Shown here: one piece after another, positions 28,234-37,941 of the stretch | How the letters are laid out: the number at the start of each line of letters is the position of its first letter | Numbering within the stretch: the stretch's first letter is position 1 | Assembly: GCA_900541575.1 (NCBI GenBank) | Contig: UQKO01000008.1 | Location: 14,704-78,703, forward strand | Length of the DNA stretch: 64,000 nt | Direction: 5' to 3' | Source of the DNA: an uncultured Prevotella sp. | Lineage (GTDB): Bacteria > Bacteroidota > Bacteroidia > Bacteroidales > Bacteroidaceae | Notes under the pieces: model-generated | The model's database searches: none | What the model was told of the DNA's origin: nothing | What the model saw: the letters and a program-made list of their open reading frames with translations, nothing else | Position numbers and translations under genes: made by a program

Positions 28234-28280
28234 AAAAATAAAGATCTAACAGATAATTCTGAGTTATTTTTTGAACATTA

Positions 28281-29480
28281 CTAACCAGCCAAAATGCTGT
28301 AGCCAGCGGCTTCAATGCCTTCGTGGAGCTCATCGATGTGCTTCTGATCGCGCGTCTCAAGCACCATGCGTAGGTTGCACGAATTCACGTCGGGGCTTTC
28401 GCCGTTACGCTCGTGGTGGATAGAGATAATGTTGGCGCCATGCGTGCAGATGACTTGACACAATCCGAGCAACGAACCTGGACGGTCAGCCATCTCAATG
28501 AGCATCTCCGTGGTACGACCACCCTTCATCAAGCCTCGATTGATTACACGGCTCAAGATGGTCACGTCGATATTACCACCGCTCACGATGCAACATACAT
28601 TCTTGCCTTTAATATCTACTTTATTAAACATGGCCGCAGCCACACTCACTGCCCCTGCACCTTCGGCAATAAGCTTATGCTGCTCAATGAGGGCAAGAAT
28701 AGCAGCGCAGATTTCATCTTCCGTAACGCTTACGATATCGTCGACATACTGCTGACAGTATTCAAATGTATGCACACCGGGCTCTTTCACGGCAATGCCG
28801 TCGGCTATGGTCAATACGTTGGTGAGCGTCTCTATCTGGTTGTGGTCCACACTATTGAGCATACTGGGCGCACCTTGTGCCTGCACACCGACCACGCGTA
28901 CAGAAGGCTTCAATGCCTTCACAGCAAAGGCCACACCACTTGCAAGGCCACCCCCACCAATGGGCACGAAGATGACATCGATATCAGGATTCTCATTAAG
29001 TATTTCCATGCCCACCGTGCCTTGTCCGGCAATCACCTGCTCATCGTCGAAGGGATGGATAAAGGTCATATGCTTCTCCTCATTGAGCTGCATGGCACGG
29101 GCATAAGCATCATCGTAAACGCCAGGAACAAGGCATACGTCTGCACCCATCTCACGAGTGGCTTCCACCTTTGAGATAGGAGCGCCCGAGGGCATACATA
29201 TCAGTGCGGGTATGCCATAACGACGCGCGGCCAAGGCCACACCTTGCGCATGGTTACCAGCCGAACAGGCTATTACGCCGTGAGCTTTCTCTTCTTCGCT
29301 GAGCTGCGAAATTTTAAATCCAGCTCCGCGCACCTTGAACGAACCGGTTACTTGCAAGTTCTCAGGCTTTAGGAATACGTTGGCTTCGGGATTGATTTTC
29401 TGCGTAGGAATGAGTTGTGTGCGACGCACCACGTCTTTCAACACGGTTGACGCCTTATATATAAGGTCGAGTGTGAGCAT
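28281..29480 (-). CDS. ilvA: Threonine ammonia-lyase (threonine dehydratase)
   Basis: Deaminates threonine to 2-oxobutanoate, the entry step to isoleucine. 399 residues from the ATG at 29480. Fold-type II PLP enzyme: VTGSFKVRGA with Lys49 as the Schiff-base lysine, CSAGNHAQGVA, and the glycine loop PIGGGGLASG. A single C-terminal ACT domain (from about 325, RTTEMLIEMADRPGSL) implies allosteric control. The start is set at 29480 because the family begins here and a -7 box at 29524-29531 would start the mRNA downstream of the alternative ATG at 29564. No other ilv genes are adjacent. Confidence 0.94.
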   Translation of the reverse strand: MLTLDLIYKASTVLKDVVRRTQLIPTQKINPEANVFLKPENLQVTGSFKVRGAGFKISQLSEEEKAHGVIACSAGNHAQGVALAARRYGIPALICMPSGAPISKVEATREMGADVCLVPGVYDDAYARAMQLNEEKHMTFIHPFDDEQVIAGQGTVGMEILNENPDIDVIFVPIGGGGLASGVAFAVKALKPSVRVVGVQAQGAPSMLNSVDHNQIETLTNVLTIADGIAVKEPGVHTFEYCQQYVDDIVSVTEDEICAAILALIEQHKLIAEGAGAVSVAAAMFNKVDIKGKNVCCIVSGGNIDVTILSRVINRGLMKGGRTTEMLIEMADRPGSLLGLCQVICTHGANIISIHHERNGESPDVNSCNLRMVLETRDQKHIDELHEGIEAAGYSILAG

Positions 29481-29523
29481 AAGCTTTTCTATCTTTTTGC
29501 TGTATAAAGTAGGGTTATGCTTG

Positions 29524-29531
29524 CAAATGTA
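29524..29531 (-). promoter_or_regulatory. -7 box for ilvA
   Basis: The - strand reads TACATTTG, 43 bases before the chosen ATG. It argues against the longer frame that begins at 29564. The rest of 29532-29744 shows no gene. Confidence 0.55.
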
Positions 29532-29744
29532 TAAAATATGTACTAACAAAAGAAGAGAAAGCACAATTATTTACCTTCTCTTCATCACTTTTCTTATTTC
29601 ATATTAGGGTCATTCCTTCTTTTTAACGTGAGTTCGGGATAATATTTCCATAAGCAATAAACCATATACGTTTCCAACCTCCCAAGGGTGACCATAAAAT
29701 GATCACCGATAAGATTAGAATAAGCTCATGCCGAGCATACTACA

Positions 29745-29785
29745 AATAGCACGTTCAGCCATGATATATTAGCCGAACGTGCTAT
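29745..29785 (-). terminator. Terminator after the ModF-like ATPase gene
   Basis: ATAGCACGTTC pairs with GAACGTGCTAT across an AT-rich loop. It lies 45 bases past the stop of the upstream - strand gene and would close the recJ-recQ-ATPase unit. Confidence 0.7.
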
Positions 29786-29829
29786 CTTGTTTCTCTACAA
29801 GACAAAGCGGACTTTCGCTCTGCTTATTC

Positions 29830-31356
29830 TCATTTGTTCTTCACTAATCTGATGCGATGGTCGATACACGAGGGAAGTTCGTCTTCATAGTGCGTCACCA
29901 TGATGAGCGTCTTTTCGGGCTGATGCATGTATTGATCGATTACGCTCTGAGCACGCAAACGATGCTCATCGTCGAGTCCATGGAAGGGTTCGTCCAGGAT
30001 TAAAAGATCGGGGCTCTTGACAAAGGCTCGCACTAGGAGTATGAGACGCTGCTCGCCCGACGAGAGCTTCATGTAATTGCGCTCGGCCAGGTTTTCTGCT
30101 TCAAACATGGAGAGCCACTTCATGCAACGCTCACGCTCCTCGGCATTGGCACGCTTATAAAGTCCGATGGTGTCGCGCAGACCACTGGCTACAATATCAA
30201 TGGCGGGAAGATCTTTGCGGTAGGTAGAGAATATTTCGGGCGATACGTAGCCAATGTGGCGCTTAATGTCCCAAATGCTTTCACCGCGGCCTCGCTGGTG
30301 TCCGAAGAGGCGAATGTCGCACGCATAGCCTTGCGGATTGTCGGCACAGACGAGCGAGAGCAGTGTAGATTTGCCCGCTCCATTCTCGCCCATAAGGGCC
30401 CAATGTTCTCCTCGCATCACTTTCCAGTTGAGATCGCGCAGAATGGTACGCTCACCATAGCGGATGTGGATGTTGCGGAAGTCTATCACGCACTCCGATG
30501 CGGCATGGTCCATGATATCCTCGGGCATAGAGGAATTGGGAACATCGGGCGTCGACACCTTGCCTAGGAACTCCTTATATGCTTCTAGACTGATAGGTGC
30601 GTCAACTCGCTTATCGTGTACTCTCACCACACTCTGTACGAAAGGCGGAACATCTGAGCCACGACTTACTACAAGTACCAATGTGACACGTTGGGCCAGG
30701 CGTTCGAGCACGGAGTTGAGCATCTGTCGAGCCTCAACATCGAGACCTATATAGGGATTATCTATGATTAACACCTTCGGACATGATAAGAGCATCTTCG
30801 CTATCTGCAAGCGTCTCAACTCGCCACTCGAGAGCTGATTGACGGGCTTCTCTCCATGCGCAGCTATGCCTATTTCGCGCAGTAAATCTGCATTGGGCAG
30901 GCTTTCTAATCCATCGCTCACGATGGACTGTTTTTTCTCTTCAATTGCTGTATCTTCGGCACTCGCCAATGCTCTTTGCTGCGCTGATCCGCCCCATGCC
31001 ATGCATGCTTGCTTTAGCACTTCGTTGACGGTGGGAAACACTTGTTCGTCAGCCTGATTCCATCGCTGCTGATAGTAGGCTGGTTCGTTGCCGCCATATA
31101 CATCGCGAAAATTTACCTGGCGCACATTGCTGCTCACACGGCAATCGGCATCACAGCCGAAGTCGTACGTTGCAGCATCGCCAAGCAATGGGTGTGCTCC
31201 TGTGAGCATGTCTACTAAAAAGGATTTACCGCTTCCGTTACGACCACAGATGGCCATGGTCGTTCCCTCTTCAAGGCGAAAATCGAGGGGAGCTGCAAGG
31301 CGATAATCAGGATGACGCGTTACGCCTTGCTTGATGCATATATAAGTACGAGACAT
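29830..31356 (-). CDS. Tandem-domain ABC ATPase, ModF-like
   Basis: 508 residues, two nucleotide-binding domains and no membrane part, as in E. coli ModF. NBD1: Walker A GRNGSGKS (38-45), LSSGE (175-179), Walker B LIIDNP, where the catalytic Glu is replaced by Asn200. NBD2: GENGAGKS (323-330), LSSGEQ, LILDEP with intact Glu456. No ABC-F linker is present, so it is not a ribosome-acting ABC-F. ModF has been linked to molybdate handling, but no mod genes are near and the role here is open. It begins 40 bases after recQ on the same strand, suggesting co-transcription. Confidence 0.85.
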   Translation of the reverse strand: MSRTYICIKQGVTRHPDYRLAAPLDFRLEEGTTMAICGRNGSGKSFLVDMLTGAHPLLGDAATYDFGCDADCRVSSNVRQVNFRDVYGGNEPAYYQQRWNQADEQVFPTVNEVLKQACMAWGGSAQQRALASAEDTAIEEKKQSIVSDGLESLPNADLLREIGIAAHGEKPVNQLSSGELRRLQIAKMLLSCPKVLIIDNPYIGLDVEARQMLNSVLERLAQRVTLVLVVSRGSDVPPFVQSVVRVHDKRVDAPISLEAYKEFLGKVSTPDVPNSSMPEDIMDHAASECVIDFRNIHIRYGERTILRDLNWKVMRGEHWALMGENGAGKSTLLSLVCADNPQGYACDIRLFGHQRGRGESIWDIKRHIGYVSPEIFSTYRKDLPAIDIVASGLRDTIGLYKRANAEERERCMKWLSMFEAENLAERNYMKLSSGEQRLILLVRAFVKSPDLLILDEPFHGLDDEHRLRAQSVIDQYMHQPEKTLIMVTHYEDELPSCIDHRIRLVKNK

Positions 31357-31396
31357 GGGGGATAGTTTGTTCGTTGAGTTTAGGGTGGTTTATAGT

Positions 31397-33481
31397 CTAC
31401 AAGAGTTCGAGTGTGAAGCCCTCATAACGTATTTTTCCTTGCTCGGTCAAATGCTGAATGGCACGTTGAAGAATTTCAGCTGGATAGCCCGATTGTTGGA
31501 GCTGAGAAAGCGTGCAGGAACGTGTCGAGCCTTGCTCATTTTTTTCACCATCTTCTTGATTATTGAGAGTAGTGATTTCCTCTTTATGAATTGAGGCTAG
31601 AAAATCGAGCAAATATGCTTCAGCTGACTTCACTTTCTTTTCGGCAGAGAGACTTTGAATGTGCTCTTCTCTACTGATGCACACGTCGCAATAGCCGCAA
31701 TCGGGACCCTCGTCGGCAAAGTAGTGGAGGAGATAACGGCTACGGCAAGTATCGGTCTGCGTAAAATAACCTAGCATGGCATCTATACGTGTCTTGTACT
31801 GCTCGAGACGACGCTCATAGATGTCGGGCGAGATCTCCACCAGGTTGCTGTCGATGCGGCGACTGATATATGTGATCTGCGGCACGCTTTTTCCGGGAAT
31901 ATAGTTGACTACTCGGAGTTGAGTCATATGGCGCAGTTTATCATAGACCTCTTCACGCGTCAAGTGGCATTCCTCGGCAATGCGATCTTCCTCCACAGGA
32001 ACGTAATCAGAGAAGAAGCCGCAATGAGTGCGTAGCAACGCATTGAGCACGCGCTCTTCGTGAGCATCAAGATAGTCGACACCATAGAGTTCGTCGCGCC
32101 TTACGAGGAACATGATACGTGACCCCGTTTCACCTTCTAGACTGAAATGGATGTATCCCGCTCTAGTAAGCAGATTGAGCGCACTCACTAGCACGACGGG
32201 GAAATGCTTAAACACGCGACAAAAGCGGTCGATATCGAAATCGAAGGTACGTCCCTCAGCATCGCCCTCAGCTATCTGATAGAAAGAAGCGAGGTCGGAA
32301 TAAACACGGCGAATGTAGCTTCGCTCGGGAAAGGTCTGCGAAAGGCGCGCGTTTAGTTTCTGTATATCGCTTCGATTGTAGAGCAACACTGCATAGGACA
32401 CTGCACCATCACGGCCTCCGCGCCCTGCTTCTTGATAGTAGGCTTCGAGCGAGTCGGGCACATCTATATGAACAACTAAACGCACGTCGGGCTTATCTAT
32501 CCCCATACCAAAGGCATTGGTGGCTACCATGATGCGGGTTTCATCGCTTTGCCAGGATAGCTGACGCATATCTTTATCGAGCGAAGTAAGTCCTGCATGA
32601 TAGTATAGGGCGGGAAGTCCGCTCTGATTGAGAATCTCTGCCACTTCACGAGTTCGTTTTCGAGAGCGTGTATAGACGATCGCAGATCCCGGAACACTGC
32701 GAAGTATGTGTATGAGTTGCTCTATTTTATCCTCCGCTTGACGCACAATGTAGTGAAGGTTAGGCCGCTCAAAGCTCATACGAAACACCTGTCCGTTCCG
32801 AAAGTCCAACTTCTCTTGAATATCTTTCACCACGAGCGGTGTGGCCGTTGCAGTAAGTGCTAGTATGGGAATGTTGGGAAGCAAATTGCGTATGGTCGCA
32901 ATCTGTAAGTAGTGAGGACGAAAATCATAGCCCCACTGCGAGATGCAGTGAGCCTCATCTACTGTGATAAGACATACCTTCATGCCACGCAGTTTGCTCT
33001 GAAAAAGTGAAGTGGCAAGACGCTCTGGCGAGACGTAAAGAAACTTATAAGCTCCGAAGATGGCATTGTCAAGACGTTGCACCACTTCGGCCCGGCTCAA
33101 TCCTGCATAAACAGCCTCTGCAGGTATACCCCTTCGGCGCAAGTTCTGCACTTGGTCTTTCATGAGAGCAATGAGCGGAGTGACCACAATACACATACCC
33201 TCCATGCCCATCGTGGGCACCTGAAAAGTAAGGCTCTTGCCACCACCAGTGGGCATGAGCCCTAACGTGTCGTGCCCAGCCGATATGCTTTCGATAATGC
33301 TCAACTGTATGCTTCGAAATGCGGGATATCCCCAATAACGACGCAGTATGGCGAGCCAATCAGACGGAGTAGATGCTGAAGCTGCTGCTTGCGGCTCTGA
33401 AATAGGCTCTTCATTCTCAAAGGGATGCTGACTCTGAGCCTCTGCATCTTGAGATTGCTGCTCGAAAGAAGTATGCTGCAT
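31397..33481 (-). CDS. recQ: RecQ family ATP-dependent DNA helicase
   Basis: 3'-5' helicase that unwinds DNA for recombination and repair, often with RecJ. 694 residues. An acidic, Gln/Ser-rich N-terminal tail of about 40 residues precedes the helicase core: Walker A PTGGGKS (77-83), DEAH (175-178), TATATP, and the second RecA fold with VATNAFGMGIDKPDVR and QEAGRGGRDG. A Cys cluster (CRSRYLLHYF...CGYCDVC) near 590-615 is the RecQ zinc site. The HRDC domain seems absent. The ATG at 33481 is chosen; a TTG at 33499 adds six residues. It starts 19 bases after recJ. Confidence 0.95.
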   Translation of the reverse strand: MQHTSFEQQSQDAEAQSQHPFENEEPISEPQAAASASTPSDWLAILRRYWGYPAFRSIQLSIIESISAGHDTLGLMPTGGGKSLTFQVPTMGMEGMCIVVTPLIALMKDQVQNLRRRGIPAEAVYAGLSRAEVVQRLDNAIFGAYKFLYVSPERLATSLFQSKLRGMKVCLITVDEAHCISQWGYDFRPHYLQIATIRNLLPNIPILALTATATPLVVKDIQEKLDFRNGQVFRMSFERPNLHYIVRQAEDKIEQLIHILRSVPGSAIVYTRSRKRTREVAEILNQSGLPALYYHAGLTSLDKDMRQLSWQSDETRIMVATNAFGMGIDKPDVRLVVHIDVPDSLEAYYQEAGRGGRDGAVSYAVLLYNRSDIQKLNARLSQTFPERSYIRRVYSDLASFYQIAEGDAEGRTFDFDIDRFCRVFKHFPVVLVSALNLLTRAGYIHFSLEGETGSRIMFLVRRDELYGVDYLDAHEERVLNALLRTHCGFFSDYVPVEEDRIAEECHLTREEVYDKLRHMTQLRVVNYIPGKSVPQITYISRRIDSNLVEISPDIYERRLEQYKTRIDAMLGYFTQTDTCRSRYLLHYFADEGPDCGYCDVCISREEHIQSLSAEKKVKSAEAYLLDFLASIHKEEITTLNNQEDGEKNEQGSTRSCTLSQLQQSGYPAEILQRAIQHLTEQGKIRYEGFTLELL

Positions 33482-33500
33482 GGGAAAGAGAATATACAAA

Positions 33501-35219
33501 TTAGTTGCAGGGACGAATATCGTCTATCTGTAGCTGCACTTCGCCTCGCTTATGCGTGTTCTCCTCAATAGTATAACAGATATCGAAGGCGCGCTTCGTC
33601 TTAATGTAGCGAGCTTGCGAACTTTGTCCGAAAGCAATTCCATTCATCACGTTGTTGCTCTTATTGTCCACTAGCTCTAGCTTGATGTGCTCCTGTCCGC
33701 GTCCCACTACTTTGCTAGTGCCGTAGTCGTAGACGCGGCGCGTACAGAAGATGGGCTTCAAATTGCCCGGACCGAAAGGAGCAAAGCGACGCAACTGCTG
33801 ATAGAAACGAAAGGTCACGTCCTTAAAATCAAGTTCTGCATCGATGTTAAGACTAGCCTCTGTCTGTTCGTCGAGGATGTGTTCAGACACGTACTGTTCA
33901 AAGCGTTGGCTAAATTCTTCAACGTGTTCCACAGGAAGTGTTAGCCCCGCGGCATAAGTATGACCGCCGAAGTTTTCGAGCAGGTCTTGACAACTCTGCA
34001 CAGCCTTGTAGACATCGAAGCCCGACACAGAGCGTGCCGAACCCGTGGCCATTCCCTCGGAACGAGTCAATACAACCGCAGGACGATAATAGAGTTCCGT
34101 AAGACGAGAAGCCACAATGCCTATCACGCCTTTATGCCATGCTTCATTATAGATTACAATGCTACGGCGAGAGTCGAGTTCGGGAAGGTCTTTCACCTGC
34201 TCCACGGCCTCCTCGGTCATTTGCTTGTCAAGATCCTTGCGCGCCTCGTTGTAGAGGTTGATACGCCCAGCCTTCTCAAGCGCCGACTGATAGTCGCGAT
34301 CGACGAGTAGCTCTACGGCTTCCTTCCCATTCTGCATACGTCCAGAGGCGTTGATACGCGGACCAATTTTGAAAATAATATCGTTCATCGTCAGTTCACG
34401 ATCGGACAGACCACACACCTCAATGATGGCCTGTAGGCCAATACTAGGATTGGAATTGAGACAGCGCAGGCCATGATAGGCCAATACACGATTCTCGCCC
34501 ATCACAGGCACGATATCAGAGGCGATGCTCACAGCGCAGAGGTCGAGCAAAGAGGTGAGCTTGTTGAACTCTATGCCATTGCTCACAGCGAAGGCCTGCA
34601 TAAACTTGAACCCTACGCCACACCCCGAAAGGTGGGTGTAGGGGTAATGATTGTCGCGCCGCTTGGGATTAAGAATGGCCACAGCACAAGGCAACTCATC
34701 GTCGGGCACATGGTGGTCGCAGATAATGAAGTCGATACCCAGACTTTTAGCATAAGCTATCTCCTCTATAGCCTTAATACCACAGTCGAGCACGATAATA
34801 AGTCCTACGCCAGTCTGCGCAGCAAAATCGATACCTTTCTTCGAGATACCATAACCCTCTTCATAGCGATCGGGGATGTAGAAATCGATGTTGGAGTAGT
34901 ATTGCAGCAAAAACTTGTAGACCAAGGCAACGGCTGTACAGCCATCCACATCGTAGTCGCCATACACGAGGATGCGCTCTTTGCGGCCCATAGCCAGATT
35001 AAGGCGATCCACTGCCTGCTGCATATCATTCATAAGGAAGGGATCATGCAGTTCCGTCAGTTGCGGACGGAAAAAGTGGCGAGCTTCCTGCGGCGTATGG
35101 ATGCCCCGCTCGAAGAGTAGCTTGCCAAGGGCGGGATGGATGCCCACCTCTTGAGCCAGCTCTGCTTGCGCGGCAGCCTCGTCGTGGGTGGGTGCCTCGT
35201 AGTTCCATTTGTAAATCAT
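33501..35219 (-). CDS. recJ: Single-stranded-DNA-specific exonuclease RecJ
   Basis: 5'-3' single-strand exonuclease acting with RecQ in end resection and gap processing. 572 residues. DHH phosphoesterase motifs: YGDYDVDG (86-93), LDCG (144-147), DHH (168-170), SIASD; DHHA1 motif GGHTYAAGL; and an OB-like C-terminus. Directly upstream of recQ, a pairing that matches their joint role. No promoter box was evident in the first 60 bases upstream. Confidence 0.96.
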   Translation of the reverse strand: MIYKWNYEAPTHDEAAAQAELAQEVGIHPALGKLLFERGIHTPQEARHFFRPQLTELHDPFLMNDMQQAVDRLNLAMGRKERILVYGDYDVDGCTAVALVYKFLLQYYSNIDFYIPDRYEEGYGISKKGIDFAAQTGVGLIIVLDCGIKAIEEIAYAKSLGIDFIICDHHVPDDELPCAVAILNPKRRDNHYPYTHLSGCGVGFKFMQAFAVSNGIEFNKLTSLLDLCAVSIASDIVPVMGENRVLAYHGLRCLNSNPSIGLQAIIEVCGLSDRELTMNDIIFKIGPRINASGRMQNGKEAVELLVDRDYQSALEKAGRINLYNEARKDLDKQMTEEAVEQVKDLPELDSRRSIVIYNEAWHKGVIGIVASRLTELYYRPAVVLTRSEGMATGSARSVSGFDVYKAVQSCQDLLENFGGHTYAAGLTLPVEHVEEFSQRFEQYVSEHILDEQTEASLNIDAELDFKDVTFRFYQQLRRFAPFGPGNLKPIFCTRRVYDYGTSKVVGRGQEHIKLELVDNKSNNVMNGIAFGQSSQARYIKTKRAFDICYTIEENTHKRGEVQLQIDDIRPCN

Positions 35220-35538
35220 GCTGATATATCATTTTTTATTTTCTTCTGAGTAAGGGAAAAGAAGGGCACGCACATCGGCTGTAAAGCCGCGTTTTGCCAT
35301 GCTATATAGGTAGATGTTCTTGTGGGGGAAAACGCTCCGCAACTTCCACAAGTCACGTTCGTACCCAATTTAGCATGCTAAGTTATGAAGAAAACGTGAT
35401 ATAAGCGGTAAGAAAAGGCTTCTATTTTTACTTCTCCCGTTAATTGGATAGATTGAATCGAAGCATACAGGAGAAAAATAACTACTACCATAATGTCTCT
35501 TCATGAGGGCCTTTCCGTTTCAATATGAGGGTTTAGCT
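35220..35538. other. Intergenic region between divergent recJ and the ABC-F gene
   Basis: Nothing coding recognised. It is AT-rich with no clear hairpins until the tandem arrays begin at 35539. Confidence 0.5.
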
Positions 35539-35700
35539 ATCGTTCAACGCCCAGTGACTCATCGTTCAACGCCCAGTGACTCATCGTTCAACGCCCGGTG
35601 ACTGATCGTTCATTGGGCGTTGAACGATGGCGATATGCCCATCCGCAAACGGTTACATGCCCATTTTCAGACGCTTACATGCCCATCTACAAGCGAAAAG
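35539..35700. repeat. Two adjacent 22 bp-period tandem arrays
   Basis: Array 1: three 22 bp units (35539, 35561, 35583) starting ATCGTTCAACGCCC, then a partial fourth that runs into an inverted copy (TTGGGCGTTGAACGAT, 35613-35628). Array 2: three 22 bp units starting ATGCCCAT at 35635, 35657 and 35679, whose other bases diverge. The two arrays share the period but not the sequence. Confidence 0.85.
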
Positions 35701-35816
35701 AGCATGCACAATATAACACGCCCCCTCGGCTCTTCCTATTCTAAGATATTATGCTCCCCCCCTTTTCCCATAGTGGGGAGAGACTGTAAGGAGTAATGCC
35801 TTTCTCCTCCCCACCC

Positions 35817-35847
35817 TTGTCCACGTGGTACGTATTTCGTACTTTTG
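35817..35847 (+). promoter_or_regulatory. Promoter of the ABC-F gene
   Basis: TTG at 35817-35819 and TACTTTTG at 35840-35847 with 20 bases between, a good Bacteroidota promoter. The ATG follows 35 bases after the box. Confidence 0.7.
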
Positions 35848-35882
35848 CACCCTAAAAATCAAGCACATACAAACTCTCATAC

Positions 35883-37517
35883 ATGGTATCAGTAGACGGA
35901 CTCGCCGTGGAATTTGGCGGCACTACCCTATTTAGCGACATTTCTTTTGTAATCAACGACTCCGACCGCATTGCTCTGATGGGCAAGAATGGTGCGGGAA
36001 AAAGCACGCTGCTCAAAATCTTGGCAGGAGTGAGGAAGCCCACGCGCGGCTCGGTCTCTGCGCCGAAAGATACGGTGATAGCTTATCTGCCCCAGCACCT
36101 CATGACCGAAGACGGCCGCACTGTGTTCGAGGAGGCGAGCCAAGCCTTTGCCCACCTACACGAAATGCAGGCTCACCTCGACGACCTCAACCGCCAACTC
36201 GGTGAACGTACTGACTACGAGAGTGATGAATACATGGCGATCATAGAGGAAGTGGCCACGCTGAGCGAAAAATTTTATGCTATTGACATGACACACTTCG
36301 AGGAGGACGTGGAGAAGACGCTCCTCGGCTTGGGCTTTGAGCGCTCTGACTTCGACCGCCCCACAAGCGAATTCTCGGGAGGATGGCGTATGCGCATCGA
36401 GCTTGCTAAGATGCTACTACAAAAGCCAGACCTTCTTCTACTCGACGAGCCTACCAACCATCTCGATATTGAATCAATAGGATGGCTAGAAGAGTTTCTT
36501 ATCAATAGCGGAAAGGCTGTGATGGTAATCAGTCACGACCGTAAATTCGTGGACAACATCACAACACGCACCATCGAGGTGACAATGGGACGCATCTACG
36601 ACTACAAGGTGAACTATTCGCACTACTTACAACTACGAGCCGAACGTCGCGAGCAGCAACAGAAACAGTACGAAGAACAGCAGAAGATGATACAGGAAAC
36701 GAAGGACTTCATCGAACGCTTCAAAGGTACTTACTCTAAGACATTTCAGGTGCAAAGCCGTGTGAAGATGCTTGAGAAACTTGAAATTATCGAGGTGGAC
36801 GAGATGGACACATCGGCTCTGCGCCTAAAGTTTCCCCCTTCGCCACGCAGCGGACAATATCCTGTAACGGCCGATAGCGTGGGCAAGGCTTTCGACAGCA
36901 AACGCATCTTCAAAGATGCCACTTTCACCATAGAGCGCGGAGCGAAAGTGGCCTTTGTTGGACGCAACGGCGAAGGTAAATCGACGATGGTAAAATGTAT
37001 CATGGGCGAGCTAGAACATGAGGGAACGCTCACGCTGGGACACAACGTGCAGATAGGCTACTTCGCACAAAATCAGGCATCGCTGCTCGACGGGGAGCTA
37101 ACGGTATTCCAGACCATCGACGACGTGGCGAAGGGCGAGATTCGAAATAAGATACGCGACCTTCTAGGCGCATTCATGTTTGGCGGAGAAGCAAGCACGA
37201 AGAAAGTCAAGGTGCTTTCGGGCGGTGAACGCACTCGCTTGGCGCTGCTCAAGCTCTTACTTGAACCGGTCAATCTGCTCATTCTAGACGAACCTACCAA
37301 CCACCTCGATCTGCGCACCAAAGACGTGCTAAAACAGGCGCTGCAAGATTTCGATGGCACGCTCATCTGTGTGAGTCACGACCGCGACTTCCTTGACGGC
37401 CTTGTGAGCCGCGTCTACGAATTTGGTGGAGGAAGAGTGAAGGAACACCTCTGCGGCATCTACGATTTTTTGGAAATGAAGAAGATGGAGGAACTGAGCG
37501 AACTTGAGCGAAAGTAG
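35883..37517 (+). CDS. ABC-F family ATPase (ribosome-associated type)
   Basis: 544 residues, two ABC domains joined by a charged coiled linker and no membrane segments. Walker A GKNGAGKS (34-41) and GRNGEGKS (360-367); Walker B DEPTNHLD in both halves (first at 188-195); linker (P-site tRNA interaction motif region) about 240-320, rich in Arg/Glu/Gln. This is the layout of housekeeping ABC-F proteins (YdiF/YbiT/Uup-like) that act on stalled or idle ribosomes. Nothing marks it as an antibiotic-resistance variant. Monocistronic, with its own promoter. Confidence 0.9.
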   Translation: MVSVDGLAVEFGGTTLFSDISFVINDSDRIALMGKNGAGKSTLLKILAGVRKPTRGSVSAPKDTVIAYLPQHLMTEDGRTVFEEASQAFAHLHEMQAHLDDLNRQLGERTDYESDEYMAIIEEVATLSEKFYAIDMTHFEEDVEKTLLGLGFERSDFDRPTSEFSGGWRMRIELAKMLLQKPDLLLLDEPTNHLDIESIGWLEEFLINSGKAVMVISHDRKFVDNITTRTIEVTMGRIYDYKVNYSHYLQLRAERREQQQKQYEEQQKMIQETKDFIERFKGTYSKTFQVQSRVKMLEKLEIIEVDEMDTSALRLKFPPSPRSGQYPVTADSVGKAFDSKRIFKDATFTIERGAKVAFVGRNGEGKSTMVKCIMGELEHEGTLTLGHNVQIGYFAQNQASLLDGELTVFQTIDDVAKGEIRNKIRDLLGAFMFGGEASTKKVKVLSGGERTRLALLKLLLEPVNLLILDEPTNHLDLRTKDVLKQALQDFDGTLICVSHDRDFLDGLVSRVYEFGGGRVKEHLCGIYDFLEMKKMEELSELERK

Positions 37518-37565
37518 GCGCACGCCGCTATTATCTATCTTGACATCTTCGCCTTTTGTGCCGAC

Positions 37566-37628
37566 GCGGGACGCGCTGTCCACACACTATGTAAATCTCT
37601 ACATAGCTCTGTGGACAGCGCGTCCCGC
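37566..37628. repeat. Long inverted repeat (GCGGGACGCG family)
   Basis: Perfect 18 bp arms GCGGGACGCGCTGTCCAC (37566-37583) and its complement (37611-37628), with an inner ACTATGTA/TACATAG pair. The GACGCGGGACGCG core recurs in the larger foldback at 48388-48517. It lies after the ABC-F stop but has no T run. Confidence 0.8.
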
Positions 37629-37673
37629 GCTGAGCATACCTATACTTATATAAGGGAGACTCTCTATAAAGGA

Positions 37674-37898
37674 CTACTTTCCCACCGATAGTCGAGAGAT
37701 AAATTCGTTCACCGCTGCGCGATAAGTATCGCCCACTGGGATTTCAGCACCTGTATCAAGAACGATTGAGCTACGATTGAGCTCACGAATATGATTGAGA
37801 TTTATCAGATAAGAGAAGTGGGCTGTTTGTTGATTCTTTTTGGAAATTGTCGCCAAAGGGCCTACTTTTGAAAATGTAAACAATGCGCTACCGTAGAT
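37674..37898 (-). pseudogene. LytTR DNA-binding domain fragment
   Basis: About 74 codons open from just after an in-frame stop at 37899 to the stop at 37674. The C-terminal part (FSYLINLNHIRELNRSSIVL, then IPVGDTYRAAVNEF) matches the end of LytTR response-regulator DNA-binding domains (RSYiVNl-hI--l). The receiver domain and the first LytTR strands are missing, and only a TTG could start the frame. A decayed regulator is more likely than a working small protein. Confidence 0.6.
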
Positions 37899-37941
37899 CT
37901 AATTTTAGCAAGGGCGGGCTGAATCATCGTGCAAGGCGAAT

